DNA from: Rhodospirillaceae bacterium UBA4468
Lineage (GTDB): Bacteria; Pseudomonadota; Alphaproteobacteria; Rhodospirillales; Casp-alpha2
NCBI GenBank assembly: GCA_002389385.1
Contig: DGOK01000089.1
Location: 1-40,530, forward strand
Direction of reading: 5' to 3'
Length of the DNA: 40,530 bases
Shown here: positions 24,070 to 32,827 of the stretch, in pieces
Position numbering within the stretch: position 1 is the first letter of the stretch
How the letters are laid out: each line of letters starts with the position of its first letter
Made by a program: the position numbers and the translations under genes
Notes under the pieces: model-generated
The model's database searches: none
Told to the model about the DNA's origin: nothing
Seen by the model: the letters and a program-made list of their open reading frames with translations, nothing else

Positions 24070-25368
24070 ATGGACGAGAGTAAAATGCATCCTGAGACAT
24101 TGGCCCTGCATGCAGGATACCGCAGCGACGAAACCAACGCGGTCGCGGTGCCTATTCATCAGACGACGGCATACGAATTCAACGACACGCAGCATGCAGA
24201 AAACCTGTTCGCGCTTAAGGAATTCGGCAACATTTACTCACGGATTATGAACCCGACCTGTGATGTGCTGGAAAAGCGCATTGCAGCGATGGAGGGCGGC
24301 GTTGCTGGATTGGCTGTTGCATCTGGTCAGGCTGCATCGACGTATTCAATCCTCAACCTGTGCCGTGCTGGTGATAACTTCGTCTGCTCAACGGACATCT
24401 ACGGTGGAACATGGAACCTGTTCGCCAATACGCTCAAAGATTTAGGCATTGAGTGCCGCTTTGTTGACCCGACAGACCCGGAAGCTTTCCGTGTTGCGAC
24501 GGACGAAAACACACGGTGCTATTACGCGGAAACATTGCCGAACCCGAAGCTGAATGTCTTCCCCATCAAAGAAGTGGCTGACATTGGTCGTGAACTCGGC
24601 GTGCCGTTGATCATGGACAATACTGCGTGTCCTTTGCTTTGCCGTCCTTTCGATCATGGTGCGGCCATCGTTGTGTATTCAACAACCAAGTACCTTGGCG
24701 GACATGGCACATCTATCGGCGGGATGCTGGTCGATGGTGGTAATTTCGATTGGGAAGCTGGCGGTGATCGCTTTCCAACGTTGAACCACCCTGATGCGAG
24801 CTATCATGGGGCTGTATGGACCGAGGCTGTTAAGCCGTTGGGTCCAATTGCCTACATCATTCGCGCACGCGTCACGTTATTGCGTGATATGGGTGCCGCC
24901 ATGAGCCCGATGAATGCATTCCAGTTCATTCAAGGCGTCGAGACTGTGCCGCTCCGTATTATCAAGCACAGTGAGAATTCAAATAAGGTTGCGGCGTTCC
25001 TCAACAGCCATACCAAAGTCGAGAACGTTATTCACCCATCATTACAGACGGGTGAAGCCGCGCGTCGTCGTGATGCTTACATGACGGGTATCCCTGGCTG
25101 CTACAGCGGTCTTTGTGGTTTTGAATTAAAAGGTGGCGTTGAGGCTGGTCGTGAATTTATTGATAGCCTCGAATTGCTCTATCATGTTGCGAACCTTGGT
25201 GATGCACGGTCTTTAGCAATTCATCCGGCATCAACAACGCACTCACAGCTGTCTGTTGAAGATCAGGCGGCTTCTGGCGTGACGCCTGGATATGTTCGTT
25301 TGTCGATTGGTATCGAGCATATCGACGATATCTTGAGCGATATCGGTCAGGCACTCGATAAGGTTTAA
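24070..25368 (+). CDS. metY: O-acetylhomoserine sulfhydrylase-type PLP enzyme
   Basis: A 432-residue member of the Cys/Met-metabolism PLP family. The length, the opening MHPETLALHAGYRSDETNAVAVPIHQTTAYEF, YSRIMNPTCDVLEKRIAAMEGGVAGLAVASG and the PLP-lysine motif VVYSTTKYLGGHGTSIGGM (Lys207) favour O-acetylhomoserine aminocarboxypropyltransferase over cystathionine gamma-synthase. It would make homocysteine (or methionine with methanethiol) from O-acetylhomoserine and sulfide. The ATG at 24070 has GGAGGAAG upstream and is preferred to a TTG at 24055. It is a single gene with a strong terminator after it. I find no convincing SAM-II riboswitch in the 120-bp leader. Confidence 0.88.
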   Translation: MDESKMHPETLALHAGYRSDETNAVAVPIHQTTAYEFNDTQHAENLFALKEFGNIYSRIMNPTCDVLEKRIAAMEGGVAGLAVASGQAASTYSILNLCRAGDNFVCSTDIYGGTWNLFANTLKDLGIECRFVDPTDPEAFRVATDENTRCYYAETLPNPKLNVFPIKEVADIGRELGVPLIMDNTACPLLCRPFDHGAAIVVYSTTKYLGGHGTSIGGMLVDGGNFDWEAGGDRFPTLNHPDASYHGAVWTEAVKPLGPIAYIIRARVTLLRDMGAAMSPMNAFQFIQGVETVPLRIIKHSENSNKVAAFLNSHTKVENVIHPSLQTGEAARRRDAYMTGIPGCYSGLCGFELKGGVEAGREFIDSLELLYHVANLGDARSLAIHPASTTHSQLSVEDQAASGVTPGYVRLSIGIEHIDDILSDIGQALDKV

Positions 25369-25376
25369 AGGGTTCG

Positions 25377-25398
25377 GTCTCGGGCTTCGGCTCGAGAC
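25377..25398 (+). other. UUCG-loop hairpin after metY
   Basis: A 9-bp stem GTCTCGGGC / GCTCGAGAC (one G-U pair) closes a TTCG tetraloop, one of the most stable RNA loop types. It lies 9 bp after the metY stop and before the T-tailed terminator. It may stabilise the mRNA 3' end. Confidence 0.6.
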
Positions 25399-25445
25399 TC
25401 CTCACCCGCAGTACAGGCACCCTCTCCCCAAGGAGAGGGTTTTTT
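25395..25445 (+). repeat. Downstream copy of repeat flanking metY, containing the terminator
   Basis: The sequence AGACTCCTCACCCGC and the following CCCTCTCC...GGAGAGGG arm repeat the motif seen before metY at 23945-23987. Here the hairpin is intact. Confidence 0.5.
25420..25445 (+). terminator. Intrinsic terminator of metY
   Basis: An 8-bp perfect stem CCCTCTCC / GGAGAGGG with a 4-nt CCAA loop is followed by six T on the plus strand. It ends three bases before the era stop codon on the other strand. Confidence 0.9.
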
Positions 25446-25447
25446 CT

Positions 25448-26377
25448 TTATGCGTTGAAGTCGAGACCCCATGGACGGTAGCGCTCGGGGTCGTCGTACC
25501 ACTTGTCACGGACCTTTACGAATAAGAACAAGTGCACCCGCGTCTCAAACATGTATTCGAGATCTTTACGGGATGCGCTACCAAGCTCTTTGATCCGTGC
25601 GCCCCTCTTGCCGAGCACAATCGCCTTTTGGCTGTCACGTTCAACATAGATGACTTGCTCAATCCGGATCGACTCGTCTTTTTGTTCGGTCCAGGTTTCG
25701 GTTTCAACGGTTGCTGCGTAAGGCAATTCCTGTTGAAGCTGGAGGTATAATTTTTCCCGTGTGACTTCGGCTGCGAGCATACGCGCAGGCATGTCACTGA
25801 TCTGATCTTCCGGGAACAACCATGGTCCCGGCGTCATGCGTGCCGCACAAAAGGATAAAAGATCGGGAACGCCATCACCTGTCAGTGCAGAGATCATAAA
25901 GGTATCTGAAAACAAATCCATTTCGCCAAACTCTTGCGTCAAAGCCAGCAAATGAGCCTTTTCAGTATCATCAACTTTGTTCAAAACCAGAATAGGCGCA
26001 GGCGAACCGGGTCTGTCGGCTTTGCGTTTCTCAAGACCTTTAAGAATACGGCGTGTGTTGCTGTCGATTGTACCACGAACGGAATCGACGATGAGCAAGA
26101 TCAGGTCTGCGTCCTGTGCCCCGCCCCATGCACTGGCAACCATGGCACGGTCCAGGCGACGACGTGGCTCAAAGATGCCCGGCGTGTCCACGAACAAAAT
26201 CTGTGCACTGGCTTCAATGGCAATGCCGAGGACGCGCGTGCGGGTTGTTTGCACTTTTGGGGATACGATTGACACTTTGGCACCAACCGCACGATTGACG
26301 AGTGTCGATTTGCCTGCGTTTGGCGCGCCGAGAACGGCGACAAAGCCTGCGCTGATTTGCTCATCTTTGGCGGTCAT
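25448..26377 (-). CDS. era: GTPase Era
   Basis: A 309-residue Era, the GTPase that binds 16S rRNA during 30S maturation. The G1 motif GAPNAGKS (17-24), G3 DTPG (64-67) and G4 NKVD (133-136) are intact, as is SALTGDGV (G5). The C-terminal KH domain holds IRIEQVIYVERDSQKAIVLGKRGARIKELG, where GKRG is the RNA-binding loop, and ends in WGLDFNA. The start overlaps the rnc stop as ATGA. It is the last gene of lepB-rnc-era. Confidence 0.97.
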   Translation of the reverse strand: MTAKDEQISAGFVAVLGAPNAGKSTLVNRAVGAKVSIVSPKVQTTRTRVLGIAIEASAQILFVDTPGIFEPRRRLDRAMVASAWGGAQDADLILLIVDSVRGTIDSNTRRILKGLEKRKADRPGSPAPILVLNKVDDTEKAHLLALTQEFGEMDLFSDTFMISALTGDGVPDLLSFCAARMTPGPWLFPEDQISDMPARMLAAEVTREKLYLQLQQELPYAATVETETWTEQKDESIRIEQVIYVERDSQKAIVLGKRGARIKELGSASRKDLEYMFETRVHLFLFVKVRDKWYDDPERYRPWGLDFNA

Positions 26378-27057
26378 TTTTCTTCCTTACTTATAATATT
26401 CAAAAGGGCTTCAGCGGCAGCTTGTTCAGCAGCGCGCTTGTTGCTTCCCTGCCCGCTTAACACGGGTTGTTTCTCGACTGTCACTTCGACACTAAAAACC
26501 GGTTGATGGTCAGGACCTTCTTGTCCAGTGATACGGTATGAAGGTAGCCCCAATCCGTGTCCCTGCGCCCATTCCTGCAACGTGGTTTTAGCATCTTTTG
26601 GCGGATGACGATTATAGCGCATCATCTCGGTCCAATTATTATGGACGAATGCCTTCGCAGCCTCGAGTCCGCCGTCCATATAAATTGCTGCGATAACGGC
26701 TTCGGTTGCGTCAGCAAGGAGTCCTGGGTTTTCGCGGCCACCCGTTAAGTGTTCACCGTTTGAAAGTGACAGATGTTTTGCGAGACCTATTTTGCCGGCA
26801 ATGGTCGCAAGTGAGTCACGTTGCGCCAATGCCGTGAAACGATAGCTGATTTCACCTTCGGCTTCATCGAGGTAATTCTCAAGTAGCAACTCGGCCAGGA
26901 TGAGTCCCAGAACCCGGTCACCAAGGAATTCCATCCGCTCATTTGATTTTAAACGCTGTTCCGTTGCGCTCGAATGAACCAATGCTTGGCGCAAAAGGTT
27001 CAAGTTTTTAAAGGTGTAACCAATTGCAGCCTGCAATGTGTCCAGCTTGGCGGTCAT
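26374..27057 (-). CDS. rnc: Ribonuclease III
   Basis: A 227-residue RNase III that cleaves double-stranded RNA in rRNA processing and mRNA turnover. The signature NERMEFLGDRVLGL starts at residue 39; the more usual family residue after GD is Ser, here Arg. The second acidic site is in LLADATEAVIAAIYMDGG. The dsRNA-binding domain (about 155-223) contains AKTTLQEWAQGHGLGLPSY and GSNKRAAEQAAAEALL. The gene overlaps lepB and era by 4 bp (ATGA) on both sides. Confidence 0.96.
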   Translation of the reverse strand: MTAKLDTLQAAIGYTFKNLNLLRQALVHSSATEQRLKSNERMEFLGDRVLGLILAELLLENYLDEAEGEISYRFTALAQRDSLATIAGKIGLAKHLSLSNGEHLTGGRENPGLLADATEAVIAAIYMDGGLEAAKAFVHNNWTEMMRYNRHPPKDAKTTLQEWAQGHGLGLPSYRITGQEGPDHQPVFSVEVTVEKQPVLSGQGSNKRAAEQAAAEALLNIISKEEK

Positions 27058-27767
27058 TCGATACCCGTAAAGAAGCGTGACGGACGTAATTTATCGAGCC
27101 AAGTCCATATCTTCCACGCGGTCCCGTCGATTGAGAAGAACAGGAATTCAGCACGACCAACGAAGTTCTCACGCGGCACAAAGCTAACGCCCGGGAACCG
27201 GGAGTCATTTGAGTTATCGCGGTTGTCACCCATCATAAAGTAATGTTTCTCAGGGACCGTGTAGATCGTTGTATTGTCGCTGCCGGGGTTGTCGTCTGAT
27301 CTTTCAGCAATCAAATGTTCGCGCCCGTTCGGAAGCGTCTCAATATATTGATTGATGCGCGAAAACTGCCCAGGTGCATTTTCATATATATGATCTTCGA
27401 TTTTGCGACGCTCAACGGGCTGACCATTGATGTGCAGAATACCGGCTTTAACCTGAATGCGGTCACCCGGCAGGCCAATAACGCGCTTGATGAAATCGGT
27501 AGAATTGTCACGAGGTAGCTTAAAGACAGCAACATCGCCGCGTTCAGGCTCTTCAAAAAATATACGATCTTCCGGGAGCAAAGGCAATCCAAACGGCAGT
27601 GAATAGCGGCTGTAGCCATATGCGGATTTAGAAACAAAAAGATAGTCGCCAACAAGAAGTGTCGGGATCATCGAACCTGAAGGGATTGAGAACGGCTCAA
27701 ACGCAGCGACGCGAATAGATAAGGCGATTAAAATCGCGTAGAAAATCGTTTTTAAGGTCTCCGCCAT
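27054..27767 (-). CDS. lepB: Signal peptidase I
   Basis: A 237-residue type I signal peptidase with one N-terminal membrane helix (residues 6-22, TIFYAILIALSIRVAAF). Box B IPSGSMIPTLLVGDYLFV carries the catalytic Ser32, box D includes KRVIGLPGDRI with Lys94, and box E is GDNRDNSNDSR. It removes signal peptides of exported preproteins at the outer face of the inner membrane. It leads the lepB-rnc-era operon, with GGGAGAA before the ATG. The distance between the helix and Ser32 is short, as usual in alphaproteobacteria. Confidence 0.96.
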   Translation of the reverse strand: MAETLKTIFYAILIALSIRVAAFEPFSIPSGSMIPTLLVGDYLFVSKSAYGYSRYSLPFGLPLLPEDRIFFEEPERGDVAVFKLPRDNSTDFIKRVIGLPGDRIQVKAGILHINGQPVERRKIEDHIYENAPGQFSRINQYIETLPNGREHLIAERSDDNPGSDNTTIYTVPEKHYFMMGDNRDNSNDSRFPGVSFVPRENFVGRAEFLFFSIDGTAWKIWTWLDKLRPSRFFTGIE

Positions 27768-27880
27768 GGAGTTCTCCCACTTCAGGTAATCCGACGCACT
27801 ACATTGGCGTCCTCAGCGACGGGGTATGGCCTGTCAGAGTCCTACATGTCAAGGGATTGCGGGATATTTGCCCACCCAGA

Positions 27881-28504
27881 TCAGGCACTGAGCCAATCAT
27901 CAAGCGTCGGCTCAACACCTTCCCATGCCCGAAACCCGAGCGTAAGAGCGATAGATTGTGCGCCTTCGGTGACGCCAATCACTGTTGGAAACCCGGTAAC
28001 CTGTGAGCGCTGGGCGTATTGAAAGTCAGCAAGTGTTTCCTGTTTTGTGGCGTCGTCTTCAAAGGCGATTTGGAAATCACCACGCGGCACGCCAACTTCA
28101 TGTGCGAGGTCAGCCAAGACATTGGTGTCCGTTGTATCTTGGTTCTCGGCATAAAAAGCTTTGTGGAGACGGGCCAGCATTTTGGGCGCTAAGTCAGGCT
28201 CAATCCGGCGTAAGGTGACAACCGCCCGGCATGCCGGTTCCGTATCATAAGTGAAATCTCCACGATCAAAGAGCGCGTAATCAAATGGCTGTCCGGAAGC
28301 TTCGGCAACGTGATCCCAATGATTGCGTACATATGACTTATCTTGGTCAGTCATCACATGTTCCGTAAATGGACGTAGTCCCCCAACGAAAATTTGTAAC
28401 TCGGCTTTATCTTTGGCTTTGGCATGGATTTTTTCCATGACGGGTGAAAACCCCCAGCACCAAGAGCACATCAGATCAGCAAAATTGAGGAGTGTTTTTT
28501 TCAT
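27881..28504 (-). CDS. DsbA-family (FrnE-like) thioredoxin-fold protein
   Basis: A 207-residue protein with a CxxC motif in FADLMCSWCWGFSPVMEK (Cys13, Cys16). Such CSWCWGF proteins belong to the cytosolic DsbA/FrnE group of thioredoxin-fold oxidoreductases; no signal peptide is present, so it acts in the cytoplasm. The long insert (residues 60-150) is the helical domain of the family, and the cis-Pro loop is in TGFPTVIG. The start at 28504 has GAAAGG 7 bp before it. Substrate unknown; thiol-disulfide exchange or an isomerase-like activity is possible. Confidence 0.82.
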   Translation of the reverse strand: MKKTLLNFADLMCSWCWGFSPVMEKIHAKAKDKAELQIFVGGLRPFTEHVMTDQDKSYVRNHWDHVAEASGQPFDYALFDRGDFTYDTEPACRAVVTLRRIEPDLAPKMLARLHKAFYAENQDTTDTNVLADLAHEVGVPRGDFQIAFEDDATKQETLADFQYAQRSQVTGFPTVIGVTEGAQSIALTLGFRAWEGVEPTLDDWLSA

Positions 28505-28621
28505 GATACAACCTTTCTGCAGATAAGATAGTCGGCTTTTTTCGATCATGAAACCCTTGCTCTTATGGGTCTAGATCGCGAAAATACCGCCAATTACAAT
28601 CAATGGATTTGAGATGAGATT

Positions 28622-29620
28622 ATGACGTCACCGACACGAACATTCCCTTCGACACGGATGCGCCGCAATCGCCGTACACCTTGGCTTCGTAATCTTGTGC
28701 GCGAAAACACGCTGACACCTGCGGACTTCATCTGGCCGATCTTTGTTGTTGGGGGAACTGGCGAGCGTCAAACTGTCGTCTCAATGCCAGGTGTTGAACG
28801 ACTGTCTGTTGATCTTGTTGTTCAAGCCGTTAAAGACGCCCACGACCTTGGCATTCCCATGGTCGCAATTTTTCCTTTCATTGAAGAAAATCTGAAGACA
28901 CTGGATGCAGCTGAAGCATGGAATAATGACAATCTTGTCTGCCGTGCTGTCCGCGCCATCAAAGATGCCGTGCCGGATATTGGTGTGATGTGTGATGTCG
29001 CCCTTGATCCATTTAACTCGGACGGACATGACGGCATTGTTCAAGGTGAGAAAATACTCAATGACGAAACCGTTGAATTGCTGGTGAAGCAAAGCATCAA
29101 TCAAGCCAATGCTGGATGTGATATAATTGCGCCGTCGGATATGATGGATGGTCGTATTCTTGCCCTCAGAAATGGGCTGGATACAACGGGATATGAAGAC
29201 GTTGCGATCATGTCTTATGCGGCCAAATATGCATCCGGGTTTTACGGGCCTTTCCGTGACGCGGTCGGTTCTGGCGGCGCGCTAAAAGGCGATAAGAAAA
29301 CCTATCAGATGGACCCGGCGAATACGGACGAAGCGATGCACGAAGTGAGCCTGGATATTTCCGAAGGCGCGGACATGGTCATGGTCAAGCCTGGCCTGCC
29401 CTACCTGGATATCGTCAGGCGCGTTAAAGATACATTCGCCATGCCGACCTTTGCCTACAACGTGTCGGGTGAGTACGCGATGTTGCGTGGAGCTGGCGAT
29501 GCCGGCTGGCTGGATTACGATGTTGTGATGATGGAGACCCTGATGGGATTCAAACGTGCCGGTGCCGATGGTGTCCTGACGTATCACGCGATCGATGCCG
29601 CCAAAATCTTGAACGATTAA
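28622..29620 (+). CDS. hemB: Delta-aminolevulinic acid dehydratase (porphobilinogen synthase)
   Basis: A 332-residue HemB that condenses two aminolevulinic acids to porphobilinogen in heme and cobalamin synthesis. Both active-site lysines are visible: Lys202 in MSYAAKYASGFYGPF and Lys256 in MVMVKPGLPY. The metal-binding loop reads DVALDPFNSDGHDGI, lacking the cysteines of zinc enzymes, so a magnesium-type enzyme is expected, as in other alphaproteobacteria. GDKKTYQMDPAN is intact. The start is the first ATG after a 117-bp divergent gap with the DsbA-like gene. The gene's product supplies corrinoid to icmF indirectly. Confidence 0.96.
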   Translation: MTSPTRTFPSTRMRRNRRTPWLRNLVRENTLTPADFIWPIFVVGGTGERQTVVSMPGVERLSVDLVVQAVKDAHDLGIPMVAIFPFIEENLKTLDAAEAWNNDNLVCRAVRAIKDAVPDIGVMCDVALDPFNSDGHDGIVQGEKILNDETVELLVKQSINQANAGCDIIAPSDMMDGRILALRNGLDTTGYEDVAIMSYAAKYASGFYGPFRDAVGSGGALKGDKKTYQMDPANTDEAMHEVSLDISEGADMVMVKPGLPYLDIVRRVKDTFAMPTFAYNVSGEYAMLRGAGDAGWLDYDVVMMETLMGFKRAGADGVLTYHAIDAAKILND

Positions 29621-29644
29621 TACGCTCGTTTATTTCAGATAAAC

Positions 29645-29674
29645 AAAAAAACACCCCGCCACTTGGACGGGGTG
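29645..29674 (-). terminator. Intrinsic terminator for the agcS pseudogene
   Basis: A 7-bp stem CACCCCG / CGGGGTG with a 9-nt loop is followed, on the minus strand, by seven T. It lies between the convergent hemB and agcS and works mainly for the minus strand. Confidence 0.85.
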
Positions 29675-29712
29675 AAGTATTTTGAGTGGACCATAAGTCC
29701 ACGAGGGATAAC

Positions 29713-31246
29713 CTAATTCTTATATTTCTGTATCTCGACACTACAGATTTTTTCCATATAGCTGTCGAGTTCACGCTTCACTATCGGTGCAAGGAAATAC
29801 AATCCGAGAATGTTCGGAACGCAAATCAAGAACACGAGCGCATCTGAAATATCGAGAATTGGACCCAACTGAACAACACACCCCAATGCGACGAACACAC
29901 AGAAGATGATCTTGTAAATCATTTGTCCGTTAGCACCCTCGCCAAACAGGTATGTCCAACCTTTTAAGCCATAGTATGACCATGAGATCATTGTCGAGAA
30001 TGCGAACAGCATACCCGCAAAAGCCAGTGGAATTGGGAACCATGATATCTGCGATTCAAATGCCGCAGACGTCATCGCAATCCCTGTTAAATCTCCAGCA
30101 AAGCCAGGGTTAGCAACCGCAGTCGTTCCGATGACCATCGCCGTAATGGTACAAATAACAATGGTATCAATGAACGGCTCAAGTAAGGAAACCATGCCTT
30201 CGGTGACAGGTTCTTTGGTTCGCACGGCAGCGTGCGCGATTGAGGCAGAACCGATACCTGCTTCGTTCGAGAATACAGCGCGTTGGAAGCCGATAATCAG
30301 TGCGCCCAATGCGCCGCCTGCGACACCTTCACCGGTTAATGCACCACAGAAAAGATATTGCTGATGGCTTCTGGAATAGCAGAACCGTTCATGAAGATAA
30401 TAATCAATGCAAAGAAGCAGTAGAAGATCGCCATAAAAGGAACAATTTTTTCCGTTACCCGTGCGATGGACTTAATACCACCAACGATAACGGCGAAGAC
30501 AACGGCGGCCATGGCAATACCAACAAGCCAGCCCAGACTATCAAACAGGCCATTCGTGATGTTGTTAAGTTGCACATATGCCTGGTTGGATTGGAACATG
30601 TTGCCGATACCAAGGGCACCAATAAAGATACCAATGGCATAGAACGTTCCCATGAACTTACCAAAACCCTCCATCCCACACTCGGAAAACCCTTTGCGGA
30701 GATAGTACATCGGTCCACCAGACACAGACCCGTCTGGGTTTTCTGTCCGGTATTTGATGCCAAGGGTACACTCGACGAACTTGGTCGACATGCCGAGAAA
30801 GCCAGCCATGATCAGCCAGAATGTGGCCCCTGGGCCCACCGACTGTCACTGCGACTGCAACGCCACCGATATTACCAATGCTGACGGTACCGGAGACAGC
30901 GGTTGCGAGGGCCTGGAAGTGCGACACTTCACCAGAATCATTTGAATTGGCGTAATCACCGCGCACCAGTTGGATGGCATGTTTGAAGCCCCAAACGTTC
31001 ACGAAGCCCATGCGGAACGTGAAGAATACGGCACCAATAACGAGCCATAATACGGACCACTGACAATTGAGCACCAAAGACCGGTATCTTGAAGAACACG
31101 ATAGCGCCAATTGCAGACGCGATAGGTGCTGTTGCTTCGTTTATCGCTGCATCAATTCCAGCCGAGGCTGTTTCAGGTATCAGTGCAGCAAAGATCAAGA
31201 CCAGAAAGAATTTGGTCATTGAGTTAATCCAATTAAATTTTGTCAT
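29713..31246 (-). pseudogene. Alanine/glycine:cation symporter (AGCS family), broken by three frameshifts
   Basis: The original protein is a sodium-coupled amino-acid carrier of the AGCS family. N-terminal AIGAIVFFKIPVFGAQL, then VIGAVFFTFRMGFVNVWGFKHA, then the diagnostic ATFWLIMAGFLGMSTKFVECTLG, VSGGPMYYLRKG and FQRAVFSNEAGIGSASIAHAA lie in three different frames. The joins are near 31055 (one extra base in a GG/CC pair), near 30835 (one extra base in a GGGCCC run) and near 30343 (minus one or plus two). There are no other interruptions. AAAGGAG precedes the ATG at 31246. The longest intact piece is about 200 residues, too short for transport. The usp gene is 23 bp upstream and also broken. 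Confidence 0.88.
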
Positions 31247-31269
31247 GATGTTTCTCCTTTCTGAGCGCG

Positions 31270-31704
31270 TTACGGCACAACGGTCACAGGGACCGCTGAA
31301 ATCTGAATTAATGAGGACGCAACGCTGCCAAAAAGAAGCAAACCAGCTTAAGATTGCCCTTTCCGACCAATGAATATTTGCAAGGTATCTGAATTTTTAG
31401 CCAATGCCGCAAGCGTTTCTGCGGGATGGCCGTGTTGGACGATCGTCTCGCACGCGACCCCGGCAGCTTCTACGGCAGCAGCTGCTGGTGCTAACATTGC
31501 TTGTTTTGCACGATCCAGTTCTTCTTCGCGGCGCTTGTGCCGCTCCGCTAACTCATATGGTGTATGAAAGCTGAATGGAGACCATTCGATAACGTGTGCA
31601 ATTGTAATTGAATTATTGGTGTTTTTGGCAAGTGCTATTGCAGTATTAAGTGCACGTTCACTTCCTTCGCTGGCATCGACAGCAACTAAGAATTTTCCTG
31701 CCAT
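31270..31704 (-). pseudogene. Universal stress protein (UspA family), interrupted by TAA
   Basis: The frame begins with the typical KFLVAVDASEGSERALNTAIALA and holds the nucleotide-binding part ...HGHPAETLAALA and FIGRKG. A TAA at 31348-31350 stops it at 118 residues, just after GRKGQS. The same frame then encodes AGLLLFGSVASSLIQISAV and PVTVVP, the normal UspA C-terminus with the ATP-binding GSV and the last strand, before a TAA at 31270-31272. A full product would have 144 residues. The loss of the last strand should disrupt the fold and nucleotide site. AAGGGGAT precedes the ATG. Usp proteins commonly sit next to transporters, as here with agcS. Confidence 0.84.
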
Positions 31705-31967
31705 ATCTAAATCCCCTTAACGTTGTAAAAGTTAAGTCTCTGACATTGTCATCCTCCCCCTTAGTGCGCTCATCATTTGATTTATATGCTTACGACGAGT
31801 TGTATGCGCCAAAGACACAATAACCCTATTAGCTATATTGAGATTTATGATAGTGCCAAAAACATGGCTTTAATGCCGCCAAAACATCTGTTTAGTATAA
31901 GGTGAGACGTTTTATTTCATTAAAGAGATAAATTACCGGACTTTGATAAGCGAGTATAATTCAGGCG
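31705..31967. other. Gene-free 263-bp spacer
   Basis: An AT-rich stretch between the usp pseudogene and the alpha/beta hydrolase gene. It must hold the promoter of the usp-agcS unit. I see no clear -35/-10 pair, terminator, RNA gene or FNR-type palindrome in it. Confidence 0.5.
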
Positions 31968-32825
31968 TTAATTCTCGAGCCAGTCTACAACCATTTTTAC
32001 TTGATCTTGATCCATCAGCGCTGGCGCATGACCACAGTTTTTGATGGTCTTGACGGTTGCCCGTGGGCCTCGCGTAGACATTTCTGTGGCAGTTTCTGCG
32101 CTCAATAGGTCAGAGTTCTCACCGCGTAAAACCAAAACGGGGCATGAAATGCGGTCCCACACCGACCATAAATTGATGTCTTCAACAGGGCCTGCAGTGA
32201 ACACGTCGGCGATCGCTGGGTCATAATGCAATTGAAACGCGCCCTCGCCATTTGGAATAGCACTGGTGGTGGCCAGGTGCTTCCATTCTTCGTCACTCAA
32301 ATCGCCAAAGGGTGCATGAACATCACGCAGATAAGCCTCAACCATTTCCAGATCATGGAACGCCGGCGCAGCACCAACGTAGCGACTAATTCGAACAAGA
32401 GCGTCTTTTGATACGAGGGGGCCAATATCATTGATGACCAATTTGCGGATAGGTGTGCCCGACATTGATGCGAGCATCATGCCGATTAACCCACCCATCG
32501 ATGTGCCAACCCAATTTACGCGCTCGGCACCAATATGTGCCATCAAGCCGGACATATCATTCATGTACGCGGGATAGTTATATTCACCTGGGTTTGCGAG
32601 CCAATCACTAGCGCCTCGCCCAGGAGCGTCTGGGCAGACCACGCGCCCATACTCAGAAAGTGCAGATGCCAATACATCGAAATCACGACCGGTACGGGTA
32701 AGCCCATGAACACAAACTGTGGCTTTGCGTTTTTTCTGCTGGCCCCAATCTGTGAAACCGACGCGGTGAAAACCACTTTGTCCTAGTGATAAAAAGCTAC
32801 CTGCGCCAGAAGGTGTCGGGATCAT
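31968..32825 (-). CDS. Alpha/beta hydrolase
   Basis: A 285-residue alpha/beta hydrolase. The oxyanion-hole HG is at 40-41 (VHGLTRTGRDFD), the nucleophile elbow is GTSMGG with Ser109, and the catalytic histidine is His266 (NCGHAPAL); an acidic residue in RGENSDLLS probably completes the triad. There is no signal peptide, so it is cytosolic. It lies 2 bp after the CoA-transferase gene in the same direction and is certainly co-transcribed. The pairing suggests an ester or thioester step in acid degradation, but the substrate is not known. Confidence 0.86.
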   Translation of the reverse strand: MIPTPSGAGSFLSLGQSGFHRVGFTDWGQQKKRKATVCVHGLTRTGRDFDVLASALSEYGRVVCPDAPGRGASDWLANPGEYNYPAYMNDMSGLMAHIGAERVNWVGTSMGGLIGMMLASMSGTPIRKLVINDIGPLVSKDALVRISRYVGAAPAFHDLEMVEAYLRDVHAPFGDLSDEEWKHLATTSAIPNGEGAFQLHYDPAIADVFTAGPVEDINLWSVWDRISCPVLVLRGENSDLLSAETATEMSTRGPRATVKTIKNCGHAPALMDQDQVKMVVDWLEN

Positions 32826-32827
32826 GA

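Noticed and set aside
30300..30884. 194-residue plus-strand open frame opposite agcS
   Set aside because: Antisense shadow of the agcS pseudogene; His/Arg/Asn-rich without a start site.
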